Shown: positions 24,283 to 35,186 of the stretch, one piece after another
Position numbering within the stretch: the stretch's first letter is position 1
Layout of the letters: every line of letters begins with the position of its first letter
Assembly: GCA_964035545.1 (NCBI GenBank)
Contig: OZ037771.1
Coordinates: forward strand, 6,134,628 to 6,190,689
Direction: 5' to 3'
Length of the DNA: 56,062 bases
Source of the DNA: Bugula neritina
Taxonomy: Eukaryota > Bryozoa > Gymnolaemata > Cheilostomatida > Bugulidae
Translations under genes and position numbers: made by a program
The notes under the pieces: model-generated
The model's database searches: none
The model's input: the letters and a program-made list of their open reading frames with translations, nothing else
Told to the model about the DNA's origin: nothing

Positions 24283-26960
24283 TTAGATATATTTTATAAT
24301 AGAAATGAAGGTATTAGTAATAATGACAGTATCAGCAAAATTAGTGATAGTATTGGTAAGAGTAGTTATAGTATTAGTAACAGTAGTTATAGTATTAGTA
24401 AGAGTAGTTATAGTATTAGTAAGAGTAGTTATAGTATTAGTAAGAGTAGTTATAGTATTAGTAACAGTGTTTATAGTATTGGTAAGAGTAGTTATAGTAT
24501 TAGTAAGAGTAGTTATAGTATTGGTAAGAGTAGTAACAGTATGACTATCCTCCCCACCAACACCCACCTCCATCAAGCCTGTCTGCCGCATGGTGTTAGG
24601 AAGAGCCAGGTTGTTCTGATGAAGAGTCTCCAGCAGCTCTGTGCAGCTGATTTGTGGCAGAGAGAGCACGGCAACTCTGTTACTCTTGTACCACTCCTCT
24701 ACCAGACTATGATGAAAGTGTGTAATATATTATAGCTTTATTTTCAGTGAATTTCCTAGTAAACGTCTACTGCGGGGAAGAAGGAAGAGGTTACAAGAAA
24801 GGTCATGTGTCAGACAGAGGCTGTGTTTGGAGGTAAAGCTCACCTGTTGCTGCCAGCATCGGCTGCTTTGGTGTACATAACTTTGACAACATTTATACAC
24901 TGAGTAGAGCCATCACTTTCACCAAGCAGAAGCTGTAAATCTTTCTCAATAATCCACACCTAATAACAATAATAGTATAGCATACAGTAGTATAGCATAC
25001 AGTAGTATAGCATATAGTAGTATAGCATACAGTAGTATAGCATATAGTAGTATAGCATATAGTAATATAGCATATAGTAGTATAGCATATAGTAGTATAG
25101 CACATAGTAGTATAGCATATAGTAATATAGCATACAGTAGTATAGCATATAGTAGTATAGCATATAGTAGTATAGCATACAGTAGTATAGCATACAGTAG
25201 TATAGCATATAGTAGTATAGCATATAGTAGTATAGCATATAGTAGTATAGCATATAGTAGTGTATCTACCAAAAAGCTAGGTGTTGGTCTCAGGCTCCCC
25301 TCTGTTTTATATTCAACAACAAACTGGTAAGTCATGGCATGTCTACAATACTCTAACAGGTTGGTTGAAAATCTTTTCTCAGTGCTACAAAATAAACTAA
25401 ACATAAGGTCTGAGGAGACAGCTAGGGCAAAACTAAGTTATACCACGTGTACCAGTCCAACATAATAGCCAAATAATGATAATTTATAATAATAATATAA
25501 TTCTTCTAATCACATATAAAGGTATAAAGGCTTTCCAAAAAGTGTTTCTCAGATCTATGCAACAACAAATAACTAACCCAGCTTCACATTCTTTAAAAAT
25601 TCATGCTTATGCAAATATTACGTAGCTTAGAGTATATGAAGAAACAACTACCCACCATCAGAGATACTATAACTTTATTTCAGTAATATAAAGTCACCTG
25701 CCTAACTATTGGACAACTTTCACCACCTGGACTCCGGTACCCCACCCTTTGGTGGTACAACTCTACTACTCTGCCATCTGTATGGTTTGTGTCTGCAATT
25801 TAGACATACCAAAGATACAACTAAATAATAAATTGCAGGTAACAAGAGAAATATTCTGCCGATGAAAGTCATTTCTTCATCTAGTTCTAGTAACCTCATC
25901 CAATAGTGCAAACATCATTTGTTGCCTGCATGTAGTTAGTTGCAGAGTATTGTACAGCATAAAACTAAGAGGACTAGAAAATCTGTAATGTATGAACATG
26001 ATACAGTAACAGCTGAATATTGCTGCTGGGTCAATTTGAAATACCCTGGTTGTTATTTATGCCCAGTAGCTAAAGAAAGCAATGTTGTTGTGTTAAAAGA
26101 TAATAAATTTTAGAAAAATTATAAATCCCATAGATTTTAGACATAATTCAAAGATAATATATGATGGTTCAGCATTTAGGTCTGCTCTTTGATATATATA
26201 AACTCAAAAAAAGATATAAATGTCACAAAACACTAAGAACACTAACATTACCTCCAGTACTAGTGATATCACAGTTTGAAGGCGTTGGCTGAGCCCCGCC
26301 AAGGTGGTTGCCACAGTGAGCACAGGCTATTTGGAGTTGTGCTCCAGTGTTTATGTTCTCAAGATTGGATATGCGAGTGAGAGATGAGTAATGGCCAACC
26401 AGCAGGTCACCTACAGAAACCAGATCTATCATTTAGCAGCAGTTATAGAACACAACTCCTACCTCAACACATAGTTATAGAACACAACTCCTACCTCAAC
26501 ACATAGTTATAGAACACAACTCCTACCTTAACACATAGTTATAGAACACAACTCCTACCTTAACACATAGTTATAGAACACAACTCCTACCTTAACACAT
26601 AGTTATAGAACACAACTCCTACCTTAACACATAGTTATAGAACACAACTCCTACCTTGACACATAGTTATAGAACACAACTCCTACCCTGACACATAGTT
26701 ATAGAACACAACTCCTACTTCAACACATAGTTATAGAACACAATTCCAATAAATTCTTTTTTAAAAGCGAATTGATGGAAGTTATTCCACATTCAAGCCC
26801 TATAAAACCTGAAGAAAGCCGAGTGCTGGTATAAAGTATAGATCTTATCAGAAATCACAAAAAGTTATAAACTACATATTCTAAAAACTTAGAATTGCTA
26901 GTTGTCAAAATACAGATTTTCACTTAATATGAGTTTGTAACTTTTGATCCAGAGCTGAGC

Positions 26961-27000
<40 letters not shown>

Positions 27001-29583
27001 GTCTTATGCTACTGCTGTCTTACATTTGGAACCATCTATTCACAGATATACTACTATCTTGGTGCATGTAGCTGAAACCTTAGTGATTTGAGATTTTGAA
27101 TTGAAAAAATCAGCAATTTTAGGTAAATCCTGGTAAGCAAATTATACCTATCAGAAACTACTGTCAGCTACACTCTACCCAGTGAACTATATTAGTTAGC
27201 TATACCCTGCCTAGTGAACTATATTAGTTAGCCACACTCTGCCTAGTGAACTATATTAGTAAGCCACACTCTGACGAGTGAATTCCCAGGAAATGTATAG
27301 CACAAACCACCAACCTTCTCTCGGTTGTAGGAGATTCTTATGTGAAACAGAACATTCCTCGGAATGTTGATGACAAAACCAATCATCGGCCATGTCTGCC
27401 CACCCTGCAGAAGGCAAGGGTAGAATTCGAGTCAATTTTCTACAAATTATGTAATACCAACATATACTACTATCAGCATGGTTCATATCGTGACCAACGG
27501 ATATGCAGAGGCTTTAATTGCTTTACCCACAATGCACCAACAGAAAATAAATCCTACCTAACATAGCAACTAAAACTCCAAACTTACAAGCATTACCCCT
27601 GAACAGGGGTGAGAGTTTTCTTTATAAATAATGTGATTTCAGAGATAAAGTAATTGGACAAAATGGCAAGTGAGTTCAAATTATATAAATGTAAACCTAC
27701 AATCTCCACCTTTCTTATAAGCAGATGAATCGACTTCAATTCAAACAGCTACACAATGAGTACTTATTATTTTTATGCAAATTCCAATTCTCACACCATT
27801 CACCTAACTTTCCAAGATAAAAATATGTATCAAATTGTATGTATTCTAATAAATTGAATGGTAAACTTAACAATTTAAACTTTCACTATAATTTATTTTT
27901 GTGTAAAATGCTAATGAATGATAACCAATCACCCACTAAGACATTTTTCCATTCTATAATTGCTATAAGTTTATAGAAATGACATAAATATTTACTTCTA
28001 TATACTCTGCTGTTATGAAGACTTACAGATCATCACTGACAGTATACTTTAGTCTTAGTAGAGTATAAACTTCGGCTAAATTTAAAACATTTACATACTT
28101 GAGGTCTAGAATCGTCCGGCTACAGTGTCTACAGAGTAATGCCTTAGAGGATGAGAGAATAGGTGTTAATAAATCAGAGGTTCTGTGTGATACAGCTGTG
28201 TTAACTCCTTTATTCGCTTCATGAGTAGCATACCGCAGGCAAATGTCTTTCTGAAAGGGTAGACAACTGGTAGAGACTTTATAAGACCAGAGAAAATTTA
28301 ATTACATACTAAGAAATGATTGATAAATAATTTATAAAATATAATGTGAATAGGAGAACAACAACATGCTAAATATTGTAAATGGCCATAGTTCAACATA
28401 GTATGATTACCATATTAAAATATGATATACAAAAATTGGTGAAAATTTGAAAGTATTATCGGTTTGCCAACAAAAAGTGAACACCAAACCATACACCTCA
28501 AAACTTGTTGCAATGAGACAGGCACATACCAACCCTGCAATTGGTGTTTATTTTCTCTCTATCAGTTGGCAGTTGTAATGAATGTGAAAGTGGAGATAAA
28601 TCCCATGTGATGGTAGAGGTACAGTCAACATAGGTGATACTAGTAGCTGTAACTGCAACTGTAGCACTACAAATAGTCAAAGCCAAGAATGTATAAAACC
28701 CTACAGCACCAAATCGGCCAACAATGTAGGGCACGTCTCTACCACTACTCCAACAATAAACTTTAAAAATGAACACCCTTACTAATGGAATGACAAGATT
28801 GAATAACCAGCAACTTAGGGCTAAATTTTTACTCTATTTAATTTTTTTAGTTCTACAAATATTTCAACAGAATTGTTACAAATTAATTTCTTCTACTAGT
28901 TTTTCATTTACTAAGCATGAGCATCAACATTCCTTATTTAATATAAGAGGAACAAATAGGCAAAATAAATCATTAAAAAAAACAGACTGAAATATAGTTA
29001 AAAATTATAACAGCCTAGCCAAATGCAAGTCAGTAAAACATTAGTAGTTTACAGCAAAAGGGCAGTTAATTTCATTATACACATGCCTAATTTCAAATAT
29101 TCTAGTATTGCTACTACATCAGTCTTAAAAGTACGCAAGTATCTGAAATTTGAATGACTCCTAAGATGGAAATAAAATAAATAAATTTGGAATTTATATT
29201 CTATTTCCTATTTAGTTATATTAACCGCCAAAACCATTAAATCAAAAATGCCAAATTACTAGTTAATTACAAAGATCTAGTAGAAGTTGTTATAAATTGC
29301 CAGGAAAAGCAATAATGTACAAAGTTTCAGCAAAATATTAGCCTTACAGCACTAAATTCAGATGGAATAGAAAAGTATGCCATGTATAGGTGTTGAACAG
29401 TGCATAATTGTTGAGCAAAATAACTAGGCTGACTGGTGGGTATAAGTTTTACCAACTAGTACAGTATTCCGTAGAATTGCTTTCACATTGGCCTTGAACC
29501 CTTTCATTAGTTTCGCCAACATTCAACACATAGCAAGATGAACAAGCTAAAAGACACTTCAGCTCTACAAGTAATTTCTTCAT
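24283..29583 (-). CDS. UBE3D: UBE3D-like E3 ubiquitin ligase, nine exons
   Basis: Minus-strand exons: 29487-29583 (or to 29500; start ATG 29581-29583), 28534-~28666, 28099-28250, 27315-27439, 26252-26425 (or 26410), 25698-25792, 25270-25377 (or 25384), 24844-24959, and the last from 24706. Phases agree for exons 2-6 and 7-9. The exon 1/2 junction and exon 7 acceptor have alternatives. Conserved blocks match UBE3D: KLLVELK; CRHCSRTIL, then RILPLPSAGWADMADDWFCH; VGDLLVG; CAHCGNHLG; FVVEYKTEGSLRPTPSFLVW; VVKVMY; and the terminal CTELLETLHQNNLALPNTMR. The two CxxC pairs are the metal-binding-like cysteines of the family. UBE3D (HECT-like) ligates ubiquitin with UBE2C-type partners in vertebrates. 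Without the repeat tail the length is about 390 residues, as in human. The last exon stays open through a minisatellite to a stop at 24283. Confidence 0.88.
24320..24540. repeat. 21-bp minisatellite at the UBE3D 3' end
   Basis: About ten units of gtaagagtagttatagtatta, all multiples of three, so frames stay open on both strands. On the minus strand the array continues the UBE3D-like reading frame as repeats of TNTITTL. Confidence 0.95.
24966..25262. repeat. 15-bp minisatellite filling UBE3D intron 7
   Basis: About twenty units of agtagtatagcatat with C/T variation (catat versus catac). The intron runs from 25269 to 24960, so nearly all of its 310 bp are this array. The leucine-tyrosine-rich frames that it produces are artefacts of the repeat. 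Confidence 0.96.
26442..26745. repeat. 32-bp minisatellite upstream of UBE3D exon 5
   Basis: Nine to ten units containing catagttatagaacacaact then cctaccttaaca. On the minus strand it occupies the intron from about 16 nt to 320 nt before the exon 5 acceptor, including where a branch point would be expected. Confidence 0.95.
26958..27000. repeat. (CAGA)n microsatellite
   Basis: Ten uninterrupted CAGA units in UBE3D intron 4. Confidence 0.97.
27160..27290. repeat. ~34-bp tandem repeat, 3-4 units
   Basis: Units of agtgaactatattagttagc followed by cacactctgcct. The array ends about 25 nt beyond the UBE3D exon 4 donor at 27315. Confidence 0.9.
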
Positions 29584-31020
29584 AGCTCAAACCTAAAACA
29601 GTAGACAACATTTAAAATAAACTGAATTTCTTTGAGATCAATAGAGAGACTGATAATTCAAATTGACCTTCTACTGCTTCCTTAGTACTAGTGAAACAAT
29701 TTGAATAATTGAGATTGTCACAAAATAGTATTGACTTACAGTTACTAGGCTTTATATCGTTGAATATTTTAAACTTAAAAAATTAAAACTATAGTTTAGG
29801 CAGTAATAATTATTATTACTTAGAATAGACAGTTGTTACTACTAACCACTAATGACTCACCATTATTATGATTAAATGATCAATATTTAGTATTTACATT
29901 AAATTTAATATTATGATAATCATAATGATTATAACTAATTCTGTGAGTATAACTATGAGCATAAGATAAAGTATAACTTATTAATTATAATACTTACACT
30001 ATTTTATTGAAAAAATTATTTTATGAGTATTAACACTAACAGTAAGTAAAAGTAAATAGTAAAGTTAAATAATTTAAGACTATGGTAATAACATAACAAG
30101 CAAAACATTATGATTATTATCCTAAATTATTATAATTACTATTGAGACTATCATTATTAATACCATTATGTTGTTTAAATTATTAGAGTAAATTAAGTAA
30201 TAATTACAATTTTAATACTATTGGTACTATTAGACTTAGAGTTAGTATTACTATTAGTAATACTATTCCTAATACTATTAGTATTAGTATCAACTTTAAC
30301 AATACAAATATGAATAGCATTGACTGTATTACTATTACTATTAATATTAGTATTAGTAATTTATTAATACATAATGATAAAGTGATAAACTTAAACTTTA
30401 ACTTTAAGTATTAGACTTAGTGCTATCACTATGAGTATGACTATGAGTATGAGTAAAACTAAAAGTAAGAGTGACTAAGACTTATACTTATAGTTACTGT
30501 TAGTGTTAGACAAACAGTAACTCTAAATCCAATACTAATAGTAATAGTAATACCAATAGTAATACTAATAGTAATACCAATACTAATACTAATAGACATA
30601 GTAATACTAATACAGTAATACTAATAATACTAATAGTAATAGTAATACTAATACTAATAGTAATACTAATACAGTAATACTAATAGTAATAGTAATACAG
30701 TAATACTAATAGTAATAGTAATACTAATAGTAATACTTATACTAATAGTAAATGTAATACTTATAGAGTTATACTAAATCTAATACTTATACTAGACTAG
30801 GAGTAAGAGTAATACTAATAGTAAATGTAATACTATTACATTTACTATTACTATTACTAATAGTAATAGTAAATCACTAAATGTAATAGTAATAGTAATA
30901 CTTATAATATTAAAATGATTATGTTAATTATATTTATTATTTTATACTTATTGACTATTGTTTCAGTTTGTCACATTATGATTCTCATTATCATTATGAT
31001 CTTTTATTTTTAATAGTATA
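29584..31020. repeat. AT-rich region with degenerate TAGTAA/TACTAA tract
   Basis: From about 29800 the sequence becomes the same degenerate trinucleotide style as 480-1700, densest at 30520-30900 (actaatagtaatactaatac). It lies upstream of the UBE3D-like start codon. The first ~200 bp should include that gene's 5' untranslated region. Confidence 0.65.
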
Positions 31021-32149
31021 ATTTTAAATTTTGTATTAATAATTAAACGACCTTGACACCTTGAAAGTGGAAGCGGTCTAGGTTGAAGAGTCAAAGGTCA
31101 CATACACTGAGCTGGAATAGACCTGGAGAGGCCAAGGACGTTTTAGCGTGGTCAAATAGTTTAGCTCCGCCTTAACATGGTATACTCAACCACGCCTACT
31201 TGTTTTGCACACAGCAGTAGTAGTAAAATCCATTATAAATGCAAGCTATTAGAGCTTATAAATTAAGGTAAACACTAAAAAATAGTGAAAACTCAGCACT
31301 GTGAACCAGGAACCAAAGCTTTTAATCATCCAATGTCTGAAACATATCTTAATTTTTTAAACATAACTGCATTAGTATAGGACATAATCCTTGGAATAAC
31401 TCTTTACACATGATACCCTGTGTTAAGCCTGAATCTATCTAACTTTGATAACAAAGTAATTCTGTATTGTATAAGGTACAGAGTTGACAGTGTAATGGAG
31501 GACTGTGTTGTTCTCATGAAGCTTGTGTGGAGGTCACTAATTCTTGAACATTGCACCATTCCTATAAGCTAATTATTGTAAGTGAAGTTTTAATTTCATG
31601 ACTAATTAGCATTTTATGAAACATGTACCTCAAGTATATATGATAATAACTTTAATAACCTAACAAATGCATTACATATTTATTGATTAGATCAACACAT
31701 TAGTCCAAATGAAATGAAAAGCAACAGCAAAGCAAATTTCAGCCTTAGTACATGAAAACTGACAGTAAGGATAACAAGTATAAAAGTTTATAAATAATAT
31801 AAAAAAACCGGTGGTAAGACACAGCTTTACAACACAGGCAAGTAACGGATTTCCTTAAACCTTTCAAAGTTTTAAATTCTGTTTTCAAGTGCTAATCTGA
31901 AAGCAATAAGTGATTAAAATAGAGTTACAGAATAAACAAAACATAATATATTGCAATAACAATATTTGTTATTATCTAATGTTATAATATAAATACTGTT
32001 GTAATAACTTCTAAACGATTAATTACCCACATCCTTATTACTGGTCTCTAAACAGTACACTTTTGTTGCTACATTGCCTGAAATTTAGTTAGTGCATAGC
32101 AATATTTGTTAGTTTAGCAATGTGGTGCTGGAATAAGTCATAATATACT
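31021..32149. other. No gene recognised
   Basis: A locally GC-richer patch at about 31050-31205 (ggtcacatacactgagctgg, later ccacgcctac) could be a promoter for the minus-strand UBE3D-like gene or a short mobile-element remnant. No evidence decides this. The rest is featureless. Confidence 0.35.
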
Positions 32150-33471
32150 TCAATGAGTAAATTTAAAAGGGAGAAATGATGATTTTCGATGCCTAATGAT
32201 GTTTCCATGAATAGCAGTTGTGCTATCTAATGGCTTAGAATTTCCTGAGTTGCCTGGATGTACACCACATCGGGTCACCAATTTTCTAAAGATAGACTGA
32301 AAGCCAGTTACAGATGGGTTATTACTCCATCCACCTAAAACAGATATTAAAAAAATGCTTGGACATCAATTGCCTGTTCACAATTAATGATTGGATTATG
32401 TTTACCCAGAAAAAATGATGTTTTTTAGAACACAAGCAAAACCTTGCATGCAATTAAGCCAAAAAAAGTCATTTAATTAAAAAATGCACAATTGCTTTGA
32501 CACCACAGTTTTGGAAATTTTTGAAAATTCATTATCTTTGTCACTTGGTATTCAAAAGTTAATAAAATATACTTCATATTGCATGCATTTTAACCACTAA
32601 GCTCATGCAAAAAAATTCACTTTTCAACACAGTTGGTCCAACCGACCATCTTAGTTGCACCTATCAAAGCAAAGTGAAAAACCGAACACCCGAAGGAAAG
32701 AGATAAGAGAGTAAGAGAACAAATAAACATGTTAACAAAAGTGCAGGCAGACTGGGCTTCATGCATAGCTGTTCAGAGCTATAGCATACCACAGCTCTAA
32801 ATGGTCTTGCGAAAATTTATACATTAGCAGATAGTCGAGCGTTTTAGGCACCAACAGTTTCTCCACCAACCCAAATACTGTGTCAATGGCACATACAAGT
32901 CCAGTAATACAAACATGTCTGTAAATAACACAAATAGGGACAGGCACATATTAGATCTGAAATATAAGCAAGTAACACTTTCTATGTTAATAGGAAATTT
33001 ACCTTTTGGTCTTGTACAGAGGTATCCCTTCATTATTCTTTAGGCCTAGCAAATATTGCCGTGTATCTTTCAGAAAAGGAGTGATGACACTGATACCATT
33101 TAGATGTAAAGGCTGCTTGTAGCCTTTAGCTATTGCCGATCGACTATTTAGGATGTCAAACAACCAATCAACTCGCTACAGAAAAAGTAACATCAGCAGA
33201 ACATGGGACGATTGCAGTTACAGTATTTTAAAGAAATAAAACCAAAAGCTGTAACAAACCCTAATGAAGTTGATGGTAGCATCACACTGCTGGAATTCAG
33301 AGAGTCCCAACTGTTTCAGCGTATTTAGTGAGTAAGCCACTGAAGCTGACAGCAACTGGGTAGCAAGAGACACCTGAGTAGATGACACAATAAAGATATT
33401 AGTTCAACACTCAATTATAACTGCATTGCCAAAGTAGCGCTCTACTAGTAGTAGTAGTAGCAGCAGTAGGC

Positions 33472-33555
<84 letters not shown>

Positions 33556-33787
33556 CAGTAGGCTAGTAGTAGTAGTAGCAGTAGGCTAGTAGTGGTAGTA
33601 GCAGTAGGCTAGTAGTAGCAGTAGGCTAGTAGTAGTAGTAGCAGTAGGCTAGTAGTAGTAGTAGTAGTAGGCTAGTAGTGGTAGTAGCAGTAGGCTAGTA
33701 GTAGTAGTAGCAGCAGTAGGCTAGTAGTGGTAGTAGCAGTAGGCTTGTAGTAGTAGTAGGCTAGTAGTAGTAGTAGTAGCAGTAGGC

Positions 33788-33829
<42 letters not shown>

Positions 33830-33874
33830 GCTAGTAGTAGTAGTAGTAGGCTAGTAGTAGTAGTAGCAGTAGGC

Positions 33875-33907
<33 letters not shown>

Positions 33908-34542
33908 GCTAGTAGTAGTAGTAGTAGGCTAGTAGTAGTAGTAGCAGTAGGCTAGTAGTAGTAGTAGCAGTAGGCTAGTAGTAGTAGTAGTAGGCTAGTA
34001 GTAGTAGTAGCAGTAGGCTAGTAGTAGTAGTGGTAGTAGTAGGCTAGTAGTAGTAGTAGGCTAGTACTAGTAGTAGTAGTAGCAGTAGGCTAGTAGTAGT
34101 AGTGGTAGTAGTAGGCTAGTAGTAGTAGTAGGCTAGTACTAGTAGTAGTAGCAGTAGGCTAGTAGTAGTAGTAGTAGTAGCAGCAGTAGCAGCAGCAGTA
34201 GTAGTAGTAGCATTAGTAGTAGTACTATCATACTGATACTGTAAGTATAACATTAGCCATTAGCCTTAGGCTTAGCTATTACTACTACTAGTAGTAGTAG
34301 TAGGGTACTACTAGTAGGCAGCAGCACCGCTACCACAACTATTAAGCCTACTGTTACGCTAGTTCATGTATTACTTTTACTGATTGTTGTAACTAAAGCC
34401 ATATACTTACTTGTGAAAAGAGATTTTTTGTCTTTATGTAACTGCTGTACTGGTAGTTGCGGCAACTGTATGCATAACACTGAGACCCAGTGGTCTTGCT
34501 TCTTTGACCCTTAGTTTGCTTAGGATACGGAGAATTCGACAT
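32150..34542 (-). CDS. THAP/P-element-type transposase-derived gene, shortened
   Basis: Minus-strand exons: 34411-34542 (ATG start; CYAYSC followed by NLFSQ, resembling the first part of a THAP zinc finger), 33260-33373 (VSLATQLLSASVAYSLNTLK, ATINFIR), 33003-33175 (VDWLFDILNSRS, FLKDTRQYLLGLK), 32790-32918 (ITGLVCAIDTVFGLVEKLLV, then YKFSQDHLEL) and a possible last block 32150-32334 (SNNPSVTGFQSIFRKLVTR). The first three junctions agree in phase (0, 0, 2). The order FDILNSR, LLGLK, SQDHLEL, NNP is that of the C-terminal half of P-element and THAP9 transposases. The catalytic middle is missing, and the join to the last block gives either a quick stop or a shift. It is either a decayed element or a small domesticated gene. 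Confidence 0.75.
33443..34215. repeat. ~770-bp (TAG)n array with ggctag/cagcag interruptions
   Basis: Long runs of TAG triplets broken by recurring gcagtaggctagtag phrases form a higher-order repeat of about 25-60 bp. It fills most of the first intron of the THAP-type gene, where the catalytic-domain exons of a full transposase would be expected. Confidence 0.95.
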
Positions 34543-35186
34543 GTTTAACGAAGTAGAGGTGATAGAGAACACAATTAAATAAAAATATAGTTGCTTGAGA
34601 TATAAAGCAGGACAAAAAACAAAGTTTAAAAGTGAGATTCACTCAATCGAAATGATGGACGACCGGCTCTATTTTCTCCCGCTAGAAAAAGAGCATGCTC
34701 GGGCTCACAAAGCCAATCGGCAACGAGGTTACATTACAAAGTACACCCGTACCCATTCCAGATATTATTGAGTTCGATGGTCACATATATTACCCTAAGC
34801 TAGGATTATAGAGTTGTCGTGTCTACAAGTAGTGTGACTTCAACGAAATAGAAAGATAACTTCATTATGGTCAAAAGTCATAAAAAAAACTAGAAAAATC
34901 TAACAATTTTATCATTGAACTTTTGCATAAACTATTACTGCCTAGACAGCTCTAATAACAAAAACCTTTTAAGTTTTATTGTATGTATGCATGTTGCTGT
35001 AGTAACTAAATACATGGAGTTATCCTACCTAAAACACTGTGCAGTATACACTATAATTTTTATAATGTTGTCATGTTCACTACGACATACATTTTGAGAG
35101 TAATTAGATTTCTTTTACTTCCGGTACCCCAGCGAAGTGGATTCTAATTCCTTTTTGAGAAATTCCATCTCCATCCATCCGCCACA
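34543..35186. promoter_or_regulatory. Shared upstream region of THAP-type gene and TCTP
   Basis: The two start codons (34542 minus, 35187 plus) are 645 bp apart, head to head. A locally GC-rich patch around 34650-34740 contains CCAAT at 34713-34717. Before the TCTP start are pyrimidine runs (cttttacttcc at about 35112; ttccttttt at 35148-35156). TCTP mRNAs in animals begin with a 5' terminal oligopyrimidine tract, so the transcription start may lie at one of these. A 40-codon plus-strand frame at about 34652 (starting MMDDRLYFLPLE) has no family match known to me. Confidence 0.45.

Noticed and set aside
24121-24735. 204-codon serine/isoleucine-rich plus-strand frame
   Set aside because: It is produced by AGC/AGT triplets and the 21-bp array, then runs antisense through the conserved UBE3D-like last exon.
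24946-25404. Long frames of repeated LYAIL or MLYYY
   Set aside because: They arise from the 15-bp array in UBE3D intron 7; only the part upstream of 25270 is real exon.
25690-25700. GC-AG intron after UBE3D exon 6 (AG|gcaggt)
   Set aside because: It would fit in phase with an acceptor at 25385, but a standard GT donor at 25698 with the acceptor before 25377 also fits, so no unusual intron is needed.
34652-34771. 40-codon plus-strand frame in the shared promoter
   Set aside because: No known family and no conservation information; kept only as a note in the promoter entry.
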